Source of the DNA: Ahrensia sp.
GTDB taxonomy: Bacteria > Pseudomonadota > Alphaproteobacteria > Rhizobiales > Rhizobiaceae
Direction of reading: 5' to 3'
Length of the DNA: 23,188 nt
Assembly (NCBI GenBank): GCA_002698425.1
Contig: NZXU01000037.1
Coordinates: 1-23,188 of the forward strand
Position 1 is the stretch's first letter; the number at the start of each line of letters is the position of its first letter. A program made the position numbers and the translations under genes. Shown here one piece after another: positions 16,912 through 23,188 of the stretch. The notes beneath the pieces were generated by a model. That model had not been told where the DNA came from and did not search any database. It was given only the letters and a program-made list of their open reading frames with translations.

Positions 16912-16964
16912 TTAAGGATATAAGGATAAGTGCATGTCCGTCCGCGCAGGAGGCGTGCGGCGCC

Positions 16965-17384
16965 TTACTCCGCGTCGGAATCGGCGGCGATCGCCTTGAC
17001 CAGATCGATGATACGGCGACGCACCTTGGGATCGGAGATCTTCACGAACGCCCGGTTCAGTTGCAGCCCCTCGGAGCTCGACAGGAAATTGACGACATAG
17101 GTCGATGAATTCTCGCTCAGCCCGTCGGCCGAAGCATCCCCCGCGTCACCCGGCGCGTCCTCGAAGAAGAAGGCGACAGGCACGCCGAGGATCGCCGCGA
17201 TATTCTGCAGGCGGCTGGCGCCGACGCGGTTGGTGCCCTTCTCGTATTTCTGAACTTGCTGGAACGTGATGCCAAGTTGCTCGCCCAGCTTTTCCTGGCT
17301 CATGCCGAGCATGGTGCGCCGCAGCCGGATGCGGCCGCCAACATGTATGTCAATCGGGTTGGGTTGCTTCTTGTTCACCGTCAT
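16965..17384 (-). CDS. praR: XRE-family transcriptional regulator, PraR-like
   Basis: The 139-residue product has an N-terminal helix-turn-helix of the Cro/CI (XRE) type at about 14-72: IDIHVGGRIRLRRTMLGMSQ, then LGITFQQVQKYEKGTNRVGA, followed by LQNIAAILGVPVAFFFEDAP. This matches PraR and its close relatives in rhizobia, which control biofilm, quorum-sensing and symbiosis-related genes. The C-terminal ~55 residues (FLSSSEGLQLNRAFVKISDPKVRRRIIDLVKAI) may mediate dimerisation. The ATG at 17384 has AAGGA at good spacing. Its position next to metK is, as far as I recall, shared by rhizobia, but sequence identity to a characterised PraR could not be measured here. It may bind the palindrome before metK, or its own promoter. 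Confidence 0.85.
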   Translation of the reverse strand: MTVNKKQPNPIDIHVGGRIRLRRTMLGMSQEKLGEQLGITFQQVQKYEKGTNRVGASRLQNIAAILGVPVAFFFEDAPGDAGDASADGLSENSSTYVVNFLSSSEGLQLNRAFVKISDPKVRRRIIDLVKAIAADSDAE

Positions 17385-17474
17385 TAATTGTCCTTGCCGC
17401 CTGGCAGCTGATTATCATTGTTATTTCCAAGGACCAGAGGTGCGAGACGGCTGCAAACCGACGCCACCCTTCAT

Positions 17475-17503
17475 AACATAATCACCGTTGGCACGGGATT
17501 CAA
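17475..17503 (-). promoter_or_regulatory. Possible promoter of the PraR-like gene
   Basis: On the minus strand TTGAAT (plus-strand 17498-17503) and TATGTT (17475-17480) are 17 bases apart. Each matches a sigma-70 hexamer at about four positions, so this is a weak call. The 147-base region between lnt and this regulator is visibly AT-richer than its surroundings, which fits a promoter region. Confidence 0.35.
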
Positions 17504-17531
17504 AGACCGACTCCCAACAAATTAAAAAACT

Positions 17532-19121
17532 TTAATGCCGATTTCGGCCGCCGGCCCGCCCCGTGAAGGCGGCCAGCGCGAAAAACGCCAGGATCGCCCA
17601 GAAGGTCAGGCGGCCGTTGCGGGCATACCAGGTCGCGGCCAGCGAATCGGCAAGCGGCGCCTCTACGGCTCCACGCACGCCATAGCCAAGCGCATCCAAC
17701 TGGCGGCCGTAGGGGTCGTATATGGCGGAGATGCCGTTATTGGCGGCCCGGACGACCGGGAGGCCGGTCTCCAGTGCGCGGATGCGCGCCTGATGGGCGT
17801 GCTGGTAGGGACCCGGCGTGTCGCCGTACCAGGCGTCGTTGGTGACATTGACGAGCACGGTCGGCCTGTCTCCCCCGGCCGCGACCGCATAGGGGAAGAT
17901 CGCCTCGTAACAGACCGAGGGCAGCACGACCATGCCGTTCGGCAGCGTCATCGTGCGCCGGCGATCCGCGGGCGAATACCCGCGATCGGCCGCCGCGATC
18001 GCCTTCATGCCGAGCTTTTCCAGCATCGCCTTGAAGGGCAGATATTCGCCGAAGGGAACGAGGTGTTTCTTGTCGGCCGCGTCGACGATGACGCCGTCGC
18101 CGTCCAGAACGAGAATGGAGTTGTAGTAGGTGCGCTGCCCGGTGGACGGATCGATCTCGCCGCCGCGCGCCGCGCCGGCGAGCAGAAGCTGGCCGGGAGC
18201 GAGCGTTTCGGCGATGGATGCGACGGCCTGCGGCGCTTCGGTCAGGAGATAGGGGACGGACGTTTCGGGCCAGACGACGATGTCCGGGCGCTGTCCGCCG
18301 GTCCCGGCTTCAGAGGTCAGGTCGAGCAGCGTCTCGAAAATCTCGTCGCGAATGGCGGCGTCCCATTTCTCCGACTGGTCGATGTTCGGCTGGACGATGC
18401 GGACCAGCGGTGCGTCGGCGCTGATATCCGCCGCGTTTTGCAGGCGCCAGAAGCCGTAGCCCGCATGGCCCCCGAGAAGCGCGATGACCATCACCGCTGC
18501 GAACCCGGCCCGCCAGCGGCCGCCGGCAAAGGCGGAAGGCAGGCAAAAAGCGAAAACGGCAAGCGCATTCATGCCGTAAATGCCGACGAGGGACGCCGAC
18601 TGCATCAGCACCGGAACCGGCATCGCCGCATAGCCGACCGCGTTCCAGGGAAAGCCGGTAAAGGCGAAGGAGCGCAGCCATTCGGCCAGCCCGAAACCCA
18701 GCGCGAGCGCCGCGATGCGGCCGATCCCGTCGGACCAGAGCAGGCGCGCGACAACCGCCGCAAGACCGTAAAACAGGGCCTGGACGGCGGGTATAAGCGT
18801 CACCGCGAAGGGCCACAGCCAGACGAACTGGTCCGCCTCGACGAAGAGCGCATTGCCGATCCACCAGAGGCCGGCGACGAAATAGCCGAAACCGAACCAC
18901 CATCCCGTGGCAAAGGCCGGCCAGACGGACGCGACGAGGGAACGCGTCGGCCGGGCCACGGCCCCGTCGAGCATCCAGACCAGGACCGGAAACGAGACAA
19001 AGCAGACGATAAACAGCTGGAACGGCGCCTGGCCGAGCACGGCGAATGCACCGGCGCAAAAAGCGAGCAAGGCCCGCTTCCAGCCGGTCGTCAACAGTAT
19101 GCGGTTGGCCAAACGCTCCAT
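17532..19121 (-). CDS. lnt: Apolipoprotein N-acyltransferase
   Basis: Lnt is an inner-membrane enzyme that adds the third acyl chain to the N-terminal cysteine of lipoproteins. The 529-residue product has about six transmembrane helices in its first ~225 residues (for example LAFCAGAFAVLGQAPFQLFI and ALFYGLAAVVARLL), a periplasmic nitrilase-fold domain from about 240 to 495, and a last helix near 505-520. The catalytic triad is visible: Glu286 (VWPETSVP), Lys351 (KKHLVPFGEYLP) and Cys404 (LPSVCYEAIFP). WYGDTPGPYQH is also a family hallmark. The start ATG at 19121 has only a weak Shine-Dalgarno. It follows corC by 63 bases, the usual partner arrangement, and precedes the PraR-like gene. Confidence 0.97.
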   Translation of the reverse strand: MERLANRILLTTGWKRALLAFCAGAFAVLGQAPFQLFIVCFVSFPVLVWMLDGAVARPTRSLVASVWPAFATGWWFGFGYFVAGLWWIGNALFVEADQFVWLWPFAVTLIPAVQALFYGLAAVVARLLWSDGIGRIAALALGFGLAEWLRSFAFTGFPWNAVGYAAMPVPVLMQSASLVGIYGMNALAVFAFCLPSAFAGGRWRAGFAAVMVIALLGGHAGYGFWRLQNAADISADAPLVRIVQPNIDQSEKWDAAIRDEIFETLLDLTSEAGTGGQRPDIVVWPETSVPYLLTEAPQAVASIAETLAPGQLLLAGAARGGEIDPSTGQRTYYNSILVLDGDGVIVDAADKKHLVPFGEYLPFKAMLEKLGMKAIAAADRGYSPADRRRTMTLPNGMVVLPSVCYEAIFPYAVAAGGDRPTVLVNVTNDAWYGDTPGPYQHAHQARIRALETGLPVVRAANNGISAIYDPYGRQLDALGYGVRGAVEAPLADSLAATWYARNGRLTFWAILAFFALAAFTGRAGGRNRH

Positions 19122-19184
19122 CAGCGGTCCGTAGCCGAATCAATGCTTACGGAGCTTTAGCAGCCATCATCGCTGGAGGCGATG

Positions 19185-20330
19185 TCAGTCCGTGCTTTCG
19201 GCCGACTTTGCCGGATCGGCCGCCAAGGCGACCGGTTCGGCAACTGCTTCCGCAGCCGGCTGTTCGCGGCCCTGCGCCACCGGACGGATAGGCCGCCGCT
19301 TGGCGCGCACGATGCGCACGCGCCGAATACGGCGGGGATCGGCCTCGAGGATTTCGAATTCGTAGCCGGCAAAGGACGGGATCACCTCGCCGCGCACCGG
19401 GATGCGGCCGAGCAGCGAAAAGATCAGGCCGCCAATCGTGTCGACGTCATCGTCCTCGCTGCGCGCCGCCTCGAGAAAATCCGGGCCGAGAGCGCCGGCG
19501 AGATCCTCGAGATAGACGCGCGCATTGGCGATGATCGTGCCGTTCGACTGCTCGGTGAACAGGACTTCCTCATCGTCGTGCTCGTCCTCGATGTCGCCGA
19601 CAACCATCTCGACGATATCCTCAAGGGAAACGAGGCCGTCGGTGCCGCCATATTCATCGATGACGAGGGCCATCTGGATGCGTTGCGTCTGCATGCGCGC
19701 CATCAGGTCGGCGGCGAGCATGGAGGGCGGCACGAACAGCACCTGGCGCGCCAGCTTCAGTTCCTCGATCGTCTTGTCGAGCTCGACCTTGCCGAGATCG
19801 AGCTGGCCGGACGAGTTGTGACCGACGGGCGCGGCGCCGTTGCGTCGGCGCGTGCGCTTCTTCTCGCCGGCCAGCCGGGTGATCGCCGCGACGACGTCGC
19901 GGATGTGAACCATGCCGCGCGGATCGTCCAGCGTCTCGTCATAGACCGGCATGCGGCTGTGACCGTGCGTCTCGAACAGTTTCAGCAATTCGCCGAGCGT
20001 CGTCTTCTGGTCGACCGCGTAAACCTCCGCGCGGGGAATCATCACATCCTCGACGCGCACTTCGCGCAGCCGCAGGATATTGTGCAGCATGGCGCGCTCG
20101 CCGGGCGAGATGGTCTGATCGTCCCACTCGCCATTGCCGGAAAGGGCGTCCTGAAGGTTCTCGCGGATGGTCGCGGCCGATTGCGGCCTGAACAGGAAGA
20201 GGAGGCGTTGCAGGAATCCCGGCTGACCGCGCGACTTGCCGGGTTCCGCGCCGGGACTTCGGGGTTCGGTGTCGTCGTCGCGAGACACGTCGCGCCTCGA
20301 GTCTTCGGTCTCGTTAATCGTCATAAGCAT
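19185..20330 (-). CDS. corC: CBS-domain protein of the CorC/HlyC family
   Basis: The product (381 residues from the ATG used) has a disordered acidic N-terminus, two CBS domains at about 92-151 (VRVEDVMIPRAEVYAV) and 196-246 (ALVIDEYGGTDGLVSLEDIVEMVVGDI), and a C-terminal CorC_HlyC domain (about 260-345). It lacks the DUF21 membrane domain, so it is the soluble CorC type, linked to magnesium/cobalt efflux in enterobacteria and often encoded beside lnt and ybeY. A ~30-residue insert with a basic cluster (KKRTRRR) separates the CBS domains. The start is uncertain: ATG at 20330 or 20324 lacks a close Shine-Dalgarno, while a TTG at 20342 overlaps the ybeY stop (TTGA) and has GAGG four bases before it. 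The basic-rich tail after about 350 is low complexity. Confidence 0.92.
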   Translation of the reverse strand: MLMTINETEDSRRDVSRDDDTEPRSPGAEPGKSRGQPGFLQRLLFLFRPQSAATIRENLQDALSGNGEWDDQTISPGERAMLHNILRLREVRVEDVMIPRAEVYAVDQKTTLGELLKLFETHGHSRMPVYDETLDDPRGMVHIRDVVAAITRLAGEKKRTRRRNGAAPVGHNSSGQLDLGKVELDKTIEELKLARQVLFVPPSMLAADLMARMQTQRIQMALVIDEYGGTDGLVSLEDIVEMVVGDIEDEHDDEEVLFTEQSNGTIIANARVYLEDLAGALGPDFLEAARSEDDDVDTIGGLIFSLLGRIPVRGEVIPSFAGYEFEILEADPRRIRRVRIVRAKRRPIRPVAQGREQPAAEAVAEPVALAADPAKSAESTD

Positions 20331-20338
20331 CGAAATGT

Positions 20339-20818
20339 TCAATCGGCCTCAGAATAGGGGTCGGGAACGCCGATGTCAGCAAGAATCGCGCGCTCCGCAG
20401 CTTCCATCTCCTCGGCCTCTGCGTCATTTTCGTGGTCATAGCCCAAAACATGCAAGAAACCGTGAACGATGAGATGACGCAGATGGTCATCGAAAGGTTT
20501 GGCTTCAAGCGCTGCCTCGTCGCGTACGGTTTCATAGGCAATGACGATATCGCCCAGCATCGGGCCCGGCGGATCGCCCGGCGAAAGATCGAAGGCCGGG
20601 AAGGACAGCACATTGGTCGGCTTGTCCTTGCCGCGCCATTGCGCATTCAGCGCCTGCATCGCCTTGTTGTCGGTGAACAGCACGGACAGTTCGCTCGCCG
20701 CCTCCCCGAAGCCGAGCCGGGCAATCGCGGCATCGACGCATTGCGAGGCAATTGCCGCTAGCGCACCTTCGCCCGCCCAGTCGCCCGCTTCGACCGCCAC
20801 ATCAATATCGACGGCCAA
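20339..20818 (-). CDS. ybeY: Endoribonuclease YbeY (16S rRNA 3' end maturation)
   Basis: YbeY is a zinc-dependent endoribonuclease needed for 16S rRNA 3' processing and 70S quality control. The 159-residue product has the zinc-binding signature [11 protein letters not shown] (about 119-129), together with KPTNVLSFP and [10 protein letters not shown], all conserved in the family. The start is a TTG at 20818, three bases after the phoH stop, with AGGG seven bases before it; this gives [14 protein letters not shown], which aligns with typical family N-termini as I know them. The run phoH-ybeY-corC-lnt is highly conserved in proteobacteria. Its stop overlaps a possible TTG start of corC. Confidence 0.96.
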   Translation of the reverse strand: MAVDIDVAVEAGDWAGEGALAAIASQCVDAAIARLGFGEAASELSVLFTDNKAMQALNAQWRGKDKPTNVLSFPAFDLSPGDPPGPMLGDIVIAYETVRDEAALEAKPFDDHLRHLIVHGFLHVLGYDHENDAEAEEMEAAERAILADIGVPDPYSEAD

Positions 20819-20821
20819 ATG

Positions 20822-21832
20822 CTAACCCTGCCGGTCGTAGGCCGAGACGATCTTCGCCACGAGCGGATGGCGCACGACGTCGGTTTCGGTGAAGCGCACG
20901 GTGACGATGCCGGAGACATCGCGCAGGACGTGCAGCGCCTCGACGAGGCCGGATTTCGCCCCGAGCGGCAGATCGACCTGCGACGGATCGCCAGTGACGA
21001 TCATGGTCGAGTTCTCGCCGAGACGGGTGAGGAACATCTTCATCTGCATCGATGTGGTGTTCTGCGCCTCGTCGAGGATGACCGCGGCATTGGCGAGCGT
21101 GCGCCCGCGCATGAAGGCGAGCGGCGCGATCTCGATGACGCCGGCGGCCAATGCGCGTTCCACCTTGTCGGCGGGGATCATGTCGTAGAGCGCGTCGTAA
21201 AGCGGCCGGAGATAGGGATCGACCTTCTCCTTCAGGTCGCCCGGCAGGAAGCCGAGCCGCTCGCCCGCCTCGACGGCGGGGCGGGACAGGATGATGCGCT
21301 CCACCGCGCCGCGCTCCAGCAGCATCGCGGCATGGGCGACGGCGAGATAGGTCTTGCCGGTACCGGCCGGGCCGACGCCGAAGACGAGTTCGGCGCGGTC
21401 GAGGGCGCGGATATAGGCATCCTGGTTCGGGGTGCGGGCGAAGACAGTCTTCTTGCGGGTCGAGATCTGCGCAGCCGCGAGCTTCGCCGGCGCGGCAATC
21501 GTCGGCAGCGACAGCTGGTCGTCGGCGGCGACAGCCATGCGCAACGCGCCGTCGACATCGGACGTGTCCGGTTCGTCGCCGCCGGCCGCAAGCCGGTCAT
21601 AGAGATAATCGAGCGCGCGGCGCGCCTGTTCCGTCGCGGTCGGCTCGCCGCGTATGGTGACCTGGTTTCCCTTGGAGCGCACATCGACGCCCAGCCGCTG
21701 CTCGATCAGGGCCAGGTTCTGGTCGAACTGGCCGTAGAGCGCACGGGCATGGTCGTTGTTGTCAAAGCTCAGGACGATGTGCGCCAGATCGGAGGCGCCG
21801 GTGACGGGTGTCGCGGGGGCTTCTGCGTTCAA
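20822..21832 (-). CDS. phoH: PhoH-family ATPase
   Basis: PhoH-like proteins are cytosolic ATPases of uncertain role, probably in RNA metabolism given their constant pairing with YbeY. The 336-residue product has an N-terminal domain (about 15-95) and a P-loop core with Walker [11 protein letters not shown] (152-161) and Walker B VILDEAQN (251-258), followed by [10 protein letters not shown], a sensor-like motif. Length and motifs match the PhoL/YbeZ subgroup. The start appears to be a TTG at 21832 whose last bases overlap the miaB stop as TTGA; I saw no ATG or GTG close by that would give a better start, and a GAGG lies almost against it. Translation is therefore probably coupled to miaB. Confidence 0.95.
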   Translation of the reverse strand: MNAEAPATPVTGASDLAHIVLSFDNNDHARALYGQFDQNLALIEQRLGVDVRSKGNQVTIRGEPTATEQARRALDYLYDRLAAGGDEPDTSDVDGALRMAVAADDQLSLPTIAAPAKLAAAQISTRKKTVFARTPNQDAYIRALDRAELVFGVGPAGTGKTYLAVAHAAMLLERGAVERIILSRPAVEAGERLGFLPGDLKEKVDPYLRPLYDALYDMIPADKVERALAAGVIEIAPLAFMRGRTLANAAVILDEAQNTTSMQMKMFLTRLGENSTMIVTGDPSQVDLPLGAKSGLVEALHVLRDVSGIVTVRFTETDVVRHPLVAKIVSAYDRQG

Positions 21833-23184
21833 GCCTCTGTATCCACTTTCCTGTTGTCCGCGATCAGGCTGTTCGCGGATGCTCGCGTGATTCGCACGCT
21901 AACAATGTCGCCGATTTTTCCGACATTTTCATCACAAACCACAGGCTGAAGCCAGGGAGACCGGCCGACCACCTGACCGGGTTCGCGGCCGGGCTTTTCC
22001 AGCAGCACGGAAATCGTCTTTCCGATCAGTCCGTTCATGAATTCCGCCTGCTGTTTTTCGAGCAAGGCCTGCAGGCGATGAAGCCGTTCGGTTTTCACCG
22101 GTTCGGACACCTGGTCCGGCAAGTCGGCGCCGGGCGTGCCGGGACGGGGCGAATATTTGAACGAGAAGGCCTGTGCATAACCGATATCGCCGATCAGCTG
22201 CATCGTATCCTCGAAATCGGCATCGGTTTCGCCCGGAAAGCCGACGATGAAATCGCCCGACAAAGCGATATCCGGCCGTGCGGCGCGGATGCGATCGACC
22301 AGACGGCGATAGTCGTCGCCGGTGTGCTTGCGGTTCATCGCCTTCAGGATGCGGTCCGAGCCCGCCTGAACAGGCAGGTGAAGATAGGGCATCAGCGCGC
22401 CAAGATCGCGATGGGCGGCGATCAGGTCGTCATCCATGTCGCGCGGATGGCTGGTCGTGTAGCGCAAGCGGTCGAGGCCTTCGATATCGGCCAGTTCGCG
22501 CAGCAGCCGTCCGAGCCCCCATTCGCCTCCGTCCGGACCCTCGCCATGCCAGGCGTTGACGTTCTGGCCGAGCAAAGTGACCTCGCGAACGCCGGATGCG
22601 GCAAGCTTGCGCGCCTCGGCGACGATCTGGGCGACCGGGCGCGAGACCTCGGCGCCGCGCGTATAGGGCACGACGCAGAAGGTGCAGAACTTGTCGCAGC
22701 CTTCCTGCACCGTGAGGAAGGCGGTGACGCCGCGGGCGCGCACCTGCCGTTCGTCGCGTTCGGGCAGTTTCTCGAACTTGTTCTCGATGGCGTAGTCGGT
22801 CTCGACGACCTTGTCTCCGGCGCGGGCGCGGGAGACAACCTGCGGCAGGCGGTGATAGGTCTGCGGGCCGATGACGAAATCGACGACTGGGGCGCGGCGG
22901 ATGATCTCCTCGCCCTCGGCCTGGGCGACGCACCCCGCGACGCCGATCAGCATCTCGGAGCCCGACGCCTGGCGTTCGTCGCGCAATTTGCGCAGCCGCC
23001 CGAGCTCCGAATAGACCTTCTCGGCCGCCTTTTCGCGGATATGGCAGGTGTTCAGCAGCACCATGTCCGCTTCATCTGGGGTAGACGTCTCGACATAGCC
23101 GTCGGCGCCCAGCGCATCGGCCATGCGCTGGCTGTCATAGACATTCATCTGGCAGCCATAGGTCTTGACGAAGACCTTGCGCAT
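21829..23184 (-). CDS. miaB: tRNA-2-methylthio-N6-dimethylallyladenosine synthase
   Basis: MiaB is a radical-SAM methylthiotransferase that converts i6A37 to ms2i6A37 in tRNAs reading UNN codons. The 451 residues shown include the N-terminal MTTase domain with cluster cysteines Cys11, Cys47 and Cys85, the radical-SAM motif CDKFCTFC (Cys163, Cys167, Cys170), and a C-terminal TRAM domain (about 378-440). All six cluster cysteines are present, so it should be active. The ATG at 23184 lies four bases from the window edge, and the reading frame stays open there, so the true start may lie upstream; rhizobial MiaB proteins often have a short N-terminal extension. The stop overlaps the TTG start of phoH, the first of a chain of tight junctions. 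Confidence 0.96.
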   Translation of the reverse strand: MRKVFVKTYGCQMNVYDSQRMADALGADGYVETSTPDEADMVLLNTCHIREKAAEKVYSELGRLRKLRDERQASGSEMLIGVAGCVAQAEGEEIIRRAPVVDFVIGPQTYHRLPQVVSRARAGDKVVETDYAIENKFEKLPERDERQVRARGVTAFLTVQEGCDKFCTFCVVPYTRGAEVSRPVAQIVAEARKLAASGVREVTLLGQNVNAWHGEGPDGGEWGLGRLLRELADIEGLDRLRYTTSHPRDMDDDLIAAHRDLGALMPYLHLPVQAGSDRILKAMNRKHTGDDYRRLVDRIRAARPDIALSGDFIVGFPGETDADFEDTMQLIGDIGYAQAFSFKYSPRPGTPGADLPDQVSEPVKTERLHRLQALLEKQQAEFMNGLIGKTISVLLEKPGREPGQVVGRSPWLQPVVCDENVGKIGDIVSVRITRASANSLIADNRKVDTEA

Positions 23185-23188
23185 ATTC

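Noticed and set aside
16803..16964. A classical SAM-II riboswitch before metK
   Set aside because: I looked for the SAM-II type pseudoknot core and did not find it. Only the simpler hairpin-to-SD pairing is supportable.
17515..17534. T-rich stretch on the minus strand at the end of lnt, possible terminator
   Set aside because: The only stem available is five A-T pairs (TTAAA/TTTAA), so it does not make a stable intrinsic terminator.
19168..19184. Hairpin CATCGC-loop-GCGATG right after the corC stop
   Set aside because: It is only 6 bp with no T-tract, and lnt follows after 63 bases in the same direction. Too weak to call a terminator.

Overview
The window (about 23.2 kb, GC-rich with heavy G/C at third codon positions) looks like chromosomal core DNA of an alphaproteobacterium, most likely a member of the Hyphomicrobiales (Rhizobiales). 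Three things point there: the gene order miaB-phoH-ybeY-corC-lnt-XRE regulator-metK-trmB-rimP-nusA-ylxR-infB-rbfA-truB-rpsO-pnp on one strand; the PraR-like regulator beside metK; and promoters of the rhizobial CTTGAC-N17-CTATAT type. I cannot name the genus. I see no CRISPR array, insertion sequence, phage gene, tRNA or rRNA.

The minus strand is read from right to left. (1) miaB, phoH, ybeY, corC and lnt (23184 to 17532) form a tight run covering tRNA modification, a PhoH ATPase, 16S rRNA maturation, a CBS-domain protein and lipoprotein N-acylation. Start codons here are often TTG, two of them overlapping the upstream stop as TTGA. (2) A PraR-like regulator, then metK and trmB (17384 to 14833), with a palindrome and a structured leader before metK. 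(3) The transcription/translation operon rimP-nusA-ylxR-infB-rbfA-truB (14661 to 6698), led by a promoter and an intrinsic-terminator-like hairpin just before rimP. Two extra genes sit inside it: a low-GC YcxB-like membrane protein between infB and rbfA, and an HNH nuclease gene between rbfA and truB. (4) An accessory block (6686 to 2981) with an alpha/beta hydrolase (+), an aldehyde dehydrogenase (-) and a secreted beta-lactamase-fold serine hydrolase (+). It splits truB from rpsO-pnp, which are usually adjacent. (5) rpsO and pnp (2779 to 129), then a terminator and the first 20 codons of another gene.

Most of the genes serve RNA metabolism and ribosome biogenesis: NusA, IF2, RimP, RbfA, YbeY and S15 for transcription and the 30S subunit; TruB, TrmB and MiaB for tRNA modification; PNPase for RNA decay. 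MetK makes the SAM used by TrmB and MiaB. The observations most worth checking are regulatory RNA candidates (leaders of rimP, metK and rpsO), a phased direct-repeat array before the aldehyde dehydrogenase gene, and the extra genes within conserved operons. No gene set here convincingly forms an undescribed system.
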